Below, in pieces: positions 50,004 through 58,483 of a stretch of DNA of 64,000 bases. The position numbers were made by a program, and so were the translations under genes. The number at the start of each line of letters is the position of its first letter. Within the stretch, counting starts at the first letter, position 1. Source of the DNA: Algibacter amylolyticus (GTDB lineage: Bacteria; Bacteroidota; Bacteroidia; Flavobacteriales; Flavobacteriaceae); NCBI RefSeq assembly GCF_014202225.1, contig NZ_JACHGE010000011.1:46089-110088 (forward strand). The letters run 5' to 3'. The notes below the pieces were generated by a model that saw only the letters and a list, made by a program, of their open reading frames with translations, ran no database searches and was not told the DNA's origin.

Positions 50004-51152
50004 ATGACCAATACACTAATTAAAGAGGTTAAAACCGCATTTTTAAAGGAATTTAAAACAGCCCCGTTACTTATATTCTCTCCTGGACGAATTAATATTA
50101 TTGGCGAACATACCGATTACAATGATGGCTTTGTATTTCCTGCAGCTGTTAATAAAGGGATTGCCGCAGCAATTGAAAAAAGCGACACAGGACAATCTAC
50201 CGCTATAGCTTTGGACTTAGATAGCACTATCGAATTTAACCTAGACACACTTAAACCATCAAAAGAAGGGAGTTGGGAAAATTATGTTTTTGGTGTTGTT
50301 GCCGAAATACAAAATAGAAATAAAACCATAGGCAATTTTAATATTGTATTTAAAGGTAATATTCCTGGTGGCGCAGGTATGTCATCGTCTGCGGCACTAG
50401 AAAACAGTGTTGTTTTTGGATTAAATGAGTTGTTCCAACTTGGTCTATCTAAAGAGGATATGATTTTAATTTCGCAAAAAGCAGAACACAATTACGTAGG
50501 TGTTAAATGTGGAATTATGGATCAATACGCTAGTATGTTTGGTAAAAAAGACTATGCATTACATCTTGATTGTAGAACTATAAAATCGAAGCCTTACAAG
50601 ATCGATTTTAAAGATCATCAATTAATGCTTATCAACACAAATGTAAAACATAGTTTATCTGATAGTGCCTATAACGACCGACGATCGGCTTGCGAGGCTA
50701 TTTCCGAATTATTAAATATTAAAGCTTTAAGAGACGCTACAGAAGCCGATTTAGAAACAGTTAAAGACAAAGTTTCTCTAGAAAACTACCAGAAAGCGCT
50801 TTACGTTATTCAAGAAAACAAAAGAACTATTAAGGCTGCAAAAGCTATTAAAAATAATGATTTAGAAACCTTAGGTGCTTTAATTTATCAATCGCATGAA
50901 GGGCTTTCAAGCCAATACAAAGTAAGTTGTGATGAGTTAGATTTTTTAGTGGCGCAAGCTAAACAGAACAAGCACGTTTTAGGCGCCAGAATGATGGGTG
51001 GCGGCTTTGGTGGTTGCACCATAAATTTAGTTGCAAAAAATGAAGCTGAAGCATTTGCAGAAACGGCTTCTAAGGCATACAAAAAACAATTTGATAAAGA
51101 TTGCTCTGTGTATTTCATTGAACTTTCTGATGGCACACACTTAATAAAATAA
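50004..51152 (+). CDS. galK: Galactokinase
   Basis: A 382-aa GHMP kinase that phosphorylates galactose at C1. SPGRINIIGEHTDYNDG is the galactokinase signature, PGGAGMSSSAALE the ATP-binding motif, and GARMMGGGFGGC the third GHMP motif. Complete. Three bases after galM. Confidence 0.96.
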   Translation: MTNTLIKEVKTAFLKEFKTAPLLIFSPGRINIIGEHTDYNDGFVFPAAVNKGIAAAIEKSDTGQSTAIALDLDSTIEFNLDTLKPSKEGSWENYVFGVVAEIQNRNKTIGNFNIVFKGNIPGGAGMSSSAALENSVVFGLNELFQLGLSKEDMILISQKAEHNYVGVKCGIMDQYASMFGKKDYALHLDCRTIKSKPYKIDFKDHQLMLINTNVKHSLSDSAYNDRRSACEAISELLNIKALRDATEADLETVKDKVSLENYQKALYVIQENKRTIKAAKAIKNNDLETLGALIYQSHEGLSSQYKVSCDELDFLVAQAKQNKHVLGARMMGGGFGGCTINLVAKNEAEAFAETASKAYKKQFDKDCSVYFIELSDGTHLIK

Positions 51153-51180
51153 AAAAACCAACGATTTTATATTTCAAATA

Positions 51181-52203
51181 ATGAAAAATACAGATTTACA
51201 AGATTACTCGCATAAACGCTTTAATATTTTAACTGGCGAATGGGTTTTAGTGTCTCCACATAGAGCCAAACGACCATGGCAAGGTCAAAATGAAGCGGTT
51301 AATAATGAAAAACGACCAACACACGATGAGTCCTGTTACTTATGCGCAGGAAACACAAGAATTAATGGAGAAGTAAACCCTAATTATAAAGATGTGTTTG
51401 TTTTTACAAACGATTTTGCAGCTTTACAGAACGACTCTCCTACGTTTTCGGTAAACGATGGCTTACTTGTTGCAGAAAGCGAAACTGGTATTTGTAAAGT
51501 AATTTGTTTTAGTCCAGACCACTCTAAAAGTTTAGCAGACATGTCGGCTAACGAGATTCAACATGTGGTTTTCGCGTGGCAAAGAGAATTTAAAGAATTG
51601 GCTGCCAACCCTAAAATTAATTACGTTCAAATCTTTGAAAACAAAGGTGCAGTAATGGGTTGTAGTAATCCGCATCCGCATGGTCAAATCTGGAGCCAGT
51701 CCACACTTCCTAATGAAGTAGACAAAAAAAACACACAACAATTAAATTACTATAACAAAAACAACAGTAGTTTATTGGGCGATTATTTAACACAAGAATT
51801 AGAAAACCAAGAGCGTATTATTTTTGAAAATGACGGTTTTGTAGTTATCATTCCGTTTTGGGCGGTATGGCCTTTTGAAGCTATGATTGCTCCAAAAAGG
51901 CACATGACCAACATCTTGGAAATGACTAATGCTGAAACACTACAATACGCCGAGGCTATTGCTGTAATAACAAAAGCTTACGATAAATTATTTAACACAT
52001 CATTTCCTTATTCTTCAGGTATTCATCAAGCGCCAACAGATAGTAATAAAAATAGCCATTGGCATTGGCACATGAGCTTTTATCCGCCGCTTTTAAGAAG
52101 TGCATCGGTTAAAAAATTCATGGTCGGTTATGAAATGTTTGGATCGCCTCAAAGAGATATTACTGCCGAATCTGCTGTAAAAATGTTAAAAGAACTATTA
52201 TAG
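51181..52203 (+). CDS. galT: UDP-glucose--hexose-1-phosphate uridylyltransferase
   Basis: A 340-aa HIT-superfamily enzyme, second step of the Leloir pathway. CYLCAGN provides two zinc-site cysteines, and SNPHPHGQIWS the catalytic His of HPHGQ. HWHWHMSFYPP near the C-terminus also matches. The operon stops at a strong terminator 12 bp downstream; galE is not in the window. Confidence 0.96.
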   Translation: MKNTDLQDYSHKRFNILTGEWVLVSPHRAKRPWQGQNEAVNNEKRPTHDESCYLCAGNTRINGEVNPNYKDVFVFTNDFAALQNDSPTFSVNDGLLVAESETGICKVICFSPDHSKSLADMSANEIQHVVFAWQREFKELAANPKINYVQIFENKGAVMGCSNPHPHGQIWSQSTLPNEVDKKNTQQLNYYNKNNSSLLGDYLTQELENQERIIFENDGFVVIIPFWAVWPFEAMIAPKRHMTNILEMTNAETLQYAEAIAVITKAYDKLFNTSFPYSSGIHQAPTDSNKNSHWHWHMSFYPPLLRSASVKKFMVGYEMFGSPQRDITAESAVKMLKELL

Positions 52204-52214
52204 GCGATACACAT

Positions 52215-52261
52215 AAAGTAGGAGTTTCTATTAGATAACCTAAATAGAAACTCCTATTTTT
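52215..52261 (+). terminator. Terminator of the gal operon
   Basis: TAGGAGTTTCTAT (52219-52231) pairs perfectly with ATAGAAACTCCTA (52244-52256); the flanks extend pairing by A/T pairs. 12-nt loop, then TTTTTG. Confidence 0.9.
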
Positions 52262-52262
52262 G
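52255..52262 (+). promoter_or_regulatory. Putative -7 box for the thioesterase gene, inside the gal terminator
   Basis: TATTTTTG matches TAnnTTTG and is formed by the last stem bases plus U-tract of the gal terminator. It is 27 bp before the ATG at 52290. Confidence 0.45.
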
Positions 52263-52289
52263 CACTTTTAGCAAAGTATTTCTATTTAA

Positions 52290-52679
52290 ATGAAAACATA
52301 CGAAACAAGCTTAATAGTTACAAAAGATCATATTGACGATTTAAACCACGTTAATAACGTGAATTATGTGCAATGGGTTCAAGATATTGCAAAAGCCCAT
52401 TGGCAATCGAAAGCCTCAGAAGAACTCCAAACTAAATATAGCTGGTTTCTATTATCTCATTTTATAGAATATAAAAGCGCTGCGTTTTTAAATGACACCA
52501 TAAACTTAAAAACATATATAGCAAAGGCAGAAGGTGTTACTTATACTCGCGTTGTAGAAATGCATAATGCGAGCACCAATAAACTACTTGCCAAATCTGA
52601 AACCAAATGGTGTTTTATAAATGCTAAAACAGAACGCCCATCTAGAATCCCAAAAGAAATTGTGGAATTATTTGATTAA
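52290..52679 (+). CDS. Acyl-CoA thioesterase (YbgC/FadM-like hotdog protein)
   Basis: A 129-aa hotdog-fold protein. DLNHVNNVNYVQWVQDI has the Asp/His-N-N-V signature of 4-hydroxybenzoyl-CoA-type thioesterases (family usually reads DxxGHVNNxxY; here the Gly is replaced by Leu-Asn). It should hydrolyse acyl-CoA or acyl-ACP; substrate not known. Single-gene unit. Confidence 0.87.
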   Translation: MKTYETSLIVTKDHIDDLNHVNNVNYVQWVQDIAKAHWQSKASEELQTKYSWFLLSHFIEYKSAAFLNDTINLKTYIAKAEGVTYTRVVEMHNASTNKLLAKSETKWCFINAKTERPSRIPKEIVELFD

Positions 52680-52749
52680 TTAGGTACTATTATACTAAAT
52701 CATAATTTCAAAAGTTATATTTTTAGGGCTCAAATCTTAGCATTTTTAA

Positions 52750-54345
52750 ATGACACGTTTTTTATATTTTTCACTTACTCTAGTATTTTTAATGCTTTGG
52801 AGCTCTTGTCGTAAAGACTTTGAATTCGCTCCAAGCACAGGAAGTTTACAATTTTCTAAGGACACCGTTTACTTAGACACTATTTTTACAAATATTGGCT
52901 CTAGCACCTATAATTTAAAAGTATACAATAAGAGTGATAACGATATTGTTATTCCTAATATAAGCTTAAAAGAGGGCTTTAATTCCTTATACAGATTAAG
53001 TATAGACGGGATGTTAGGCGAAAATAATGGAACATCAGGTTCCGAAGGAAAAGTATTTGAAAATGTAGAAGTTTTAGCCAAAGACAGTTTGTTTATTTTT
53101 ATAGAAACCACGGTTGATATTGAAAATCAAGCTGCTACTGCCAATCAATTTTTATATACCGATGCTATTGAATTTGATACTGGTAACAACCAGCAAACCG
53201 TAGAATTGGTAACCTTAGTTCAAGACGCTGTTTTTATCTTTCCAGACCGCGATAACACCACGAAAGTAATTGATACGCTTACTTTAAATATAGCAGGCGA
53301 ATTGATAGTAACCGATTTACAAGGTCGCGAATTATTATCCGATGAGCTTACATTTACAAATGAAAAACCCTATGTTATTTATGGTTTTGCAACGGTTCCT
53401 CCAAACGAAACCTTAACAATAAATGCTGGAGCACGCGTTCACTTTCATGATAATTCGGGTATCATCGTACCTAACGAAGCCTCTATAAATGTAAATGGCA
53501 CTTTTAGTAACGATCAAGACCTTTTGGAAAACGAAGTGATTTTTGAAGGCGATCGCTTAGAACCTAATTTTTCCGAAACAACAGGACAATGGGGCACTAT
53601 TTGGTTATTAGATGGTAGTATTAACAATACTATTAATTATGCTACTATTAAAAACTCAACCATAGGTATTCTATCTGATGGTAACCCTAACGAAACAAAA
53701 GATAAACTAACTATAACAAACTCTCAAATTTACAACTCTAGTAGCTTTGGAATTTTAGGAAGAAACACGTCAATTTCTGCCGAAAACCTAGTTATAAATA
53801 ATTCTGGTTTATCTTCTTTTGCTGGAACTTTAGGCGGAAAATACAACTTCACCCACTCTACTTTAGTAAATTACTGGAACAATGGTTTTAGACAATTCCC
53901 TGCTGTTTTATTAAACAATTTTGTTTTAGATGAAGACAATAATGCAACCATTGCAGATTTAACCGAAGCTAATTTTAATAACTGTATTATCTACGGAAAT
54001 GATAATCCGGAAATTCTTTTAGATGAAATTGAAGATGATAATGTAGTGTTCAATTTTAAATTCACCAATTGTTTAATTCGTTTTAATGATACGAATAACA
54101 ATTATACAGGGGATAATTACAATTTTGATGACACTTTAAAATACGAAGGAAACATTTTTAATAAAGAGCCAGACTTTAAGGATACAGACTTAAACCAATT
54201 AATGATTGGAGAAGATTCTGCAGCCAATGGAGAAGGTTTAGCCGCTTTTTCTGCCCAAGTTCCTGTAGATATTTTAAACACAAACAGAACGGGGTCTCCA
54301 GATTTAGGAGCATATCAGCACGTTGCTTTCCCAGAAGAGGATTAA
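52750..54345 (+). CDS. Lipoprotein with right-handed beta-helix repeats
   Basis: A 531-aa protein with a lipoprotein signal and lipobox Cys20 (LMLWSSC). The middle and C-terminal parts (about 215-500) have regular short beta/turn repeats, for example INYATIKNSTIGILSDG and NLVINNSGLSSFAG, which indicate a parallel beta-helix as in pectate-lyase-like proteins. Catalytic residues are not evident. It ends with DLGAYQHVAF, common at the end of Bacteroidota surface proteins. Likely surface lipoprotein. Confidence 0.78.
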   Translation: MTRFLYFSLTLVFLMLWSSCRKDFEFAPSTGSLQFSKDTVYLDTIFTNIGSSTYNLKVYNKSDNDIVIPNISLKEGFNSLYRLSIDGMLGENNGTSGSEGKVFENVEVLAKDSLFIFIETTVDIENQAATANQFLYTDAIEFDTGNNQQTVELVTLVQDAVFIFPDRDNTTKVIDTLTLNIAGELIVTDLQGRELLSDELTFTNEKPYVIYGFATVPPNETLTINAGARVHFHDNSGIIVPNEASINVNGTFSNDQDLLENEVIFEGDRLEPNFSETTGQWGTIWLLDGSINNTINYATIKNSTIGILSDGNPNETKDKLTITNSQIYNSSSFGILGRNTSISAENLVINNSGLSSFAGTLGGKYNFTHSTLVNYWNNGFRQFPAVLLNNFVLDEDNNATIADLTEANFNNCIIYGNDNPEILLDEIEDDNVVFNFKFTNCLIRFNDTNNNYTGDNYNFDDTLKYEGNIFNKEPDFKDTDLNQLMIGEDSAANGEGLAAFSAQVPVDILNTNRTGSPDLGAYQHVAFPEED

Positions 54346-54479
54346 CCTTTGTAGCCTTTTATTACAACATTATTTTAATTATCTTTAGCAAATAGCGAAT
54401 CTAAAACTTAATAAGTTCCACCTTATTTACAGTTACAACTAGCATTTAGCAACCCAAAAAACTTAACCAAACTAGATTA

Positions 54480-56342
54480 ATGAAAGCTAATTTAAATTCT
54501 GAAATTATAGCTGTTATAGCTACAAATAAGGAAGGGATAATATACCAATTTAATGAAGGTGCCGAAATCTTACTAGGATATACTGCATCAGAAATGATTG
54601 GATTAAAAACAGTCAATTCTTTTCTAGTTGAGAAAGAAGTTAAAAATTTCAAAAAAGACATTGCTTTAAAATACAACATCAAGGATTCAGATTTCGATCC
54701 TTATAAATTATTAGCTGAATATAATGGATACGATGCTCGCGAATGCACCATAGTTAAAAAAGATGGCACCACATTCATTTCACATTCTACACTAACACCT
54801 TTAATTAGCGAAAGTGGAAAAAACATTGGTTTTATTAGAATCATAAAAAACATTACCAATCAAAAAAACATTGAAGCCGACCTTTTAAGAAAAAATCAGG
54901 TTTTAAATTCTGCCGAAAAAATTACCATGATGGGAAATTGGCAGTGGAACCTTATTACCAACGATGTTACATGGTCTAGTAACCTTTATAATATATTTGA
55001 GGTAAACCCGAAGAAAAAATTAACTTACGATACGTATTTTAGTTTTGTACATCCAGATGATAGGGAACTCGTTAACATATCGGTTGCAAAATCTTTAAAC
55101 GATAAGTTTTTTTACGACCTTTTGCATCGCATAAAAACAACTAGTGGTAAAACCAAAACAATCCAGCTATTAGGCGTACTTGTTACAGACAAAGCTGGCA
55201 ATGTTATTGAAATAATTGGTACCTGCCAAGATGTAACCGAGCAAAGAATGGCAGAAATTAAGTTTAAAGGACTGCTAGAATCTGCGCCAGATTCTATGGT
55301 AATTGTTAATGAACTTGGAAAAATCCAGTTAATTAACAAACAAGCCGAAAAATTATTTGGTTACCAAGCCGAAGAGTTGATAAATAAACCCGTAGAATTA
55401 CTTATACCACAAAGATATAATCATCATACCAAGCATCGTAAAACCTTTTTTGAAAGACCAAAAACCAGAAAAATGGGTGAAGGCAAGGAACTTTTCGGTA
55501 TTAATAAAAAAGGAAAAGAAATCCCTATTCAAATTAGTTTAAGTCCGCTTAAAACCGAGGAAGGTCTTCTTGTTTCGGCCGCTATTAGAGACATTACATT
55601 TCAGAAAAAAGCAGAGAATAAAATTTTAGAAGCTAATAAAAGTTTAGAGCTACTAGCTAATAAGCTTACTTCGCAAAACGTTCAATTAGCAGATTTTGCA
55701 CACATTACCTCACATAATTTACGTGCTCCTGTAAGCAATTTAAATTCTTTATTGGATTTTTACAAATCTGCTGAAACAGAAGAAGAAAGGACTATTTTAT
55801 TTGATAAGTTCGAGATTGTTATTAACCATCTTACACTTACACTTAACACATTAATTGAAGCTTTAAAAACTAAAGATGGAAGCTCCAAACATATGGAGTC
55901 TTTATCATTTAACGATGTTTTAAACAAAACAAAAGAGATTTTGTCTGGTCAAATTTTAAAAACCGACACTAAAATAGTTAGTGATTTTTCAAAAAAACCA
56001 AATATTAAATATAATAAAGTATATTTAGAAAGTATTTTTCTTAATTTAGTAAGCAATGCTATAAAGTATAAATCCAAAGATAGATCTCCAGAAATTTTTA
56101 TTCAATCTGTAGTTGAAGACGGCATTGAAAAACTCAAGTTTAAAGATAATGGCTTAGGTATCAATTTAGAAAGACATGGCCATAAAGTTTTTGGTTTAAA
56201 TAAAGTATTCCATAGGCATCCGGAAGCTAAAGGTGTAGGTTTATTTATGACAAAAGTACAGGTAGAATCTTTGGGAGGAACAATATCGGTTGAAAGTGTA
56301 GTTAATGAAGGCTCTACATTCAATATTAATTTTAATGAATAA
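54480..56342 (+). CDS. PAS-domain sensor histidine kinase
   Basis: A 620-aa soluble kinase with three PAS domains (about 5-118, 140-256, 263-385), a coiled coil, a dimerisation domain with the flavobacterial H-box ITSHNLRAPVSN near residue 415, and HATPase_c (N-box NLVSNAIKY, G1 KDNGLGI, G2 GVGLFMTK). No membrane segment, so it senses intracellular cues. It is followed after 2 bp by a single-domain response regulator, its obvious partner. Confidence 0.9.
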   Translation: MKANLNSEIIAVIATNKEGIIYQFNEGAEILLGYTASEMIGLKTVNSFLVEKEVKNFKKDIALKYNIKDSDFDPYKLLAEYNGYDARECTIVKKDGTTFISHSTLTPLISESGKNIGFIRIIKNITNQKNIEADLLRKNQVLNSAEKITMMGNWQWNLITNDVTWSSNLYNIFEVNPKKKLTYDTYFSFVHPDDRELVNISVAKSLNDKFFYDLLHRIKTTSGKTKTIQLLGVLVTDKAGNVIEIIGTCQDVTEQRMAEIKFKGLLESAPDSMVIVNELGKIQLINKQAEKLFGYQAEELINKPVELLIPQRYNHHTKHRKTFFERPKTRKMGEGKELFGINKKGKEIPIQISLSPLKTEEGLLVSAAIRDITFQKKAENKILEANKSLELLANKLTSQNVQLADFAHITSHNLRAPVSNLNSLLDFYKSAETEEERTILFDKFEIVINHLTLTLNTLIEALKTKDGSSKHMESLSFNDVLNKTKEILSGQILKTDTKIVSDFSKKPNIKYNKVYLESIFLNLVSNAIKYKSKDRSPEIFIQSVVEDGIEKLKFKDNGLGINLERHGHKVFGLNKVFHRHPEAKGVGLFMTKVQVESLGGTISVESVVNEGSTFNINFNE

Positions 56343-56344
56343 GA

Positions 56345-56755
56345 ATGACTAAAACTTTAAATTTTTGTATTGTAGATGATGATGATATTTATCAATACAC
56401 CATTAAAAAAACAATAAAATCTCTTGATCTGGACAATAGTGTCATGGCCTTCTCTGATGGTGAAGAGGCTTTAAATTTCATGATTGAGAATCTTAATAAA
56501 GAAGATGAACTCCCTGATATTATTTTATTAGATATTAATATGCCAATTATGGATGGTTTCCAATTTATGGAAGAATACATAAAGATTAAACCTAATTTAG
56601 GAAAGAAGATTACAATCTATATGGTTTCATCTTCAGTAGATAACGCCGATCTTGAAAGAGCGAATAAAATAAGTGAAATCTCAGATTATATAATTAAGCC
56701 TATTCAACGCGGTAGAATACAAACCATAGTGGACAACTTAATTGCAAACCAATAG
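56345..56755 (+). CDS. Single-domain response regulator
   Basis: A 136-aa receiver with acidic pair CIVDDDD, phospho-acceptor Asp in LLDINMPIMDG, and Lys in YIIKPIQ. No output domain, as in CheY-like relays. Encoded 2 bp after the PAS kinase. Confidence 0.92.
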   Translation: MTKTLNFCIVDDDDIYQYTIKKTIKSLDLDNSVMAFSDGEEALNFMIENLNKEDELPDIILLDINMPIMDGFQFMEEYIKIKPNLGKKITIYMVSSSVDNADLERANKISEISDYIIKPIQRGRIQTIVDNLIANQ

Positions 56756-56781
56756 CTTATATTTACTTTAAACAGCATTAA

Positions 56782-57705
56782 TTACGCCACCAAATATTCA
56801 GCTAAAACTTTAGATATTTTTTGCCCTGTATTGCTTTCGTAATAGGAATACCCCGGCATTGGATTTACCTCAAAACAATACACATCGCCATTATCTGTAA
56901 ATCTTAAATCGATACCGCTAAAATCTAATTTAAGTGCAGCACTAACGTTTACACATGCTTTTTTTATAGCGTCTGAAATTTCGAAAGGCTCCAATTCGGT
57001 TTCGCCACCATCCTTTCTAGCATAACGATAATCGACACCTGTGGTTAGTATTTTAGTGGCTATAACCTCTTTTCCTATAACATGCACCCGAACATCGAAA
57101 CCAGATAAGCGTGCTTGAAATTGAACCGGGCAATATTTTATTTTATTTAACCTTTCGGTATCAGTAGGATCGAACTCTTTTACAATGGAACGTATGCCAC
57201 TAATTGATTTATAAATTATAGATTTATGAGTAGCATTAAAATCCAAAACAGCTTTTGGGTTATTGGTAATTAAAGTTGGAGGCGTTTTTAATCCGTAGCG
57301 CTTAATTATTTGTGCTTGGTACGGTTTACTACTATTACTATACATGTTGCTGTGCCTATTAACAACCTTAGCATTTGCAACTTCCAACCATTCAAATAAA
57401 GATTCGTGTAGCATTTTACATTTAGCCTTAGTTTTTTCATCTTTGCCCTCCATTTCTGGTAGGTTATTTTCGCTCATAAACCGAGAATACACACTCTTAA
57501 AACTCGATAAATCATAGCTACAGTTCGACATATACAATTTCCCTCTAGGCACACCATTAACAAACTTCCAATCAATTTCGGTGTTTTCAAAATGTCTTTG
57601 ATTAAAAACAACAACCTGAGCATCTGTTTCCATTAAAGCATCTTTAACTTTTGAGATTGGGCTTTCACTAGGTATACCACATAATAATACCATTTTAGTT
57701 TTCAT
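56782..57705 (-). CDS. ATP-grasp ligase of the graspetide (MvdD/PsnB)-like group
   Basis: A 307-aa ATP-grasp protein. After a pre-ATP-grasp domain (1-115), the sequence has VVNRHSN, SKPYQAQIIKRYGLKTPPT, LITNNPKAV, Lys166 (IIYKSIS), DVRVHVIGKEVIA, and DLRFTDNGDVYCFEVNPMPG with the metal-binding Asp266, Glu279 and Asn281. The KPYQ..YGLKTPPTLITNNP and CFEVNP pattern is that of RiPP ligases that close ester or amide rings in microviridin-type peptides; RimK-like glutamate ligases are an alternative. Its start overlaps the preceding gene by 11 bp. Substrate unknown. Confidence 0.8.
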   Translation of the reverse strand: MKTKMVLLCGIPSESPISKVKDALMETDAQVVVFNQRHFENTEIDWKFVNGVPRGKLYMSNCSYDLSSFKSVYSRFMSENNLPEMEGKDEKTKAKCKMLHESLFEWLEVANAKVVNRHSNMYSNSSKPYQAQIIKRYGLKTPPTLITNNPKAVLDFNATHKSIIYKSISGIRSIVKEFDPTDTERLNKIKYCPVQFQARLSGFDVRVHVIGKEVIATKILTTGVDYRYARKDGGETELEPFEISDAIKKACVNVSAALKLDFSGIDLRFTDNGDVYCFEVNPMPGYSYYESNTGQKISKVLAEYLVA

Positions 57706-58378
57706 AAATAATGTGTTTTAAAATAGCAATTAATTTAGCGCCATACTTACTAAGTTCTGGATAGGTATTGGCACTTACAAATTGGGTTTCATCCTGTTTA
57801 TTTATATAAATTTCTAACAATGGTGTTTGGGCAAGCATAGAGAGTTTTATACAATGTTCAATCAAGGTTTTATTACGGCAATTTGTAATTACCTTTTTAC
57901 CAACTACAAGCACAGGTTCTGTTAGTGCCATAGCCTCTGAAGATGCAGAATTAAATCCTGCTTTATAGGCAGCATTAGCCCATTGCTGTTTAGACCAAAA
58001 CACACCACTTAAACTATAGCCTTTTCCTGGGTTATAAATACGTCCTTTTTTACTAACCTGGGCTAACCAACTCATCATTAAGGCATTCATTTCAGATTGT
58101 ACGTACTGGCGTTCGGCCTCGTTGGCTTTATCCCAAATAGGTGCAATAGCCATTTGTGTTCTATTAAATAGAAAATTGAGGTTGCTATTGGTTATTTCTA
58201 GCCCTTTTTTTGTTTTAATATAAAACTGGTCTTCATCATTATTAATATGCTGTGTCCATTCTTCGGCCATTAGCAACTCTTCCGGACTCACCAATTCTAT
58301 CTCAACATGGCTTTTTTTAAGCTCCAAATAAAGCCAAATGGCATCGCTATCTTGTGGATGACTTAATATTACATTCAT
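57695..58378 (-). CDS. ATP-grasp-like protein lacking the ATP-binding half
   Basis: A 227-aa protein. MNVILSHPQDSDAIWLYLEL is like the start of an ATP-grasp, and LNFLFNRTQMAIAP, RQYVQSEMNALMMSWLAQVS, YNPGKGYSLSGVFWSKQQWANAAYKAGF (about 68-143) matches the region before the catalytic domain in graspetide ligases. The LVVGKKVI continuation is short and lacks the metal-binding E-x-N motif. It could be a degenerate subunit that partners the full ligase encoded just downstream, which it overlaps by 11 bp. Function inferred from similarity. Confidence 0.65.
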   Translation of the reverse strand: MNVILSHPQDSDAIWLYLELKKSHVEIELVSPEELLMAEEWTQHINNDEDQFYIKTKKGLEITNSNLNFLFNRTQMAIAPIWDKANEAERQYVQSEMNALMMSWLAQVSKKGRIYNPGKGYSLSGVFWSKQQWANAAYKAGFNSASSEAMALTEPVLVVGKKVITNCRNKTLIEHCIKLSMLAQTPLLEIYINKQDETQFVSANTYPELSKYGAKLIAILKHIIYEN

Positions 58379-58394
58379 AATTGGTAATTAATTA

Positions 58395-58448
58395 AAAACC
58401 TTAAAAACAAATAGCTACTTTGCTTTTAATATTTGTTTCTAAGGTTTT
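58395..58448. repeat. 19-bp-stem inverted repeat between protease and ATP-grasp-like genes
   Basis: Arms at 58395-58413 and 58430-58448 pair at 18 of 19 positions (one A/C mismatch), 16-nt loop. It lies in the 105-bp gap. In the minus direction the far arm ends in TTTTT. It may terminate most protease transcripts, or act as an attenuator for the two ATP-grasp genes. Confidence 0.6.
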
Positions 58449-58483
58449 ATTAAAAGTGACTAACTCAAAAATTATTTGCCGTA

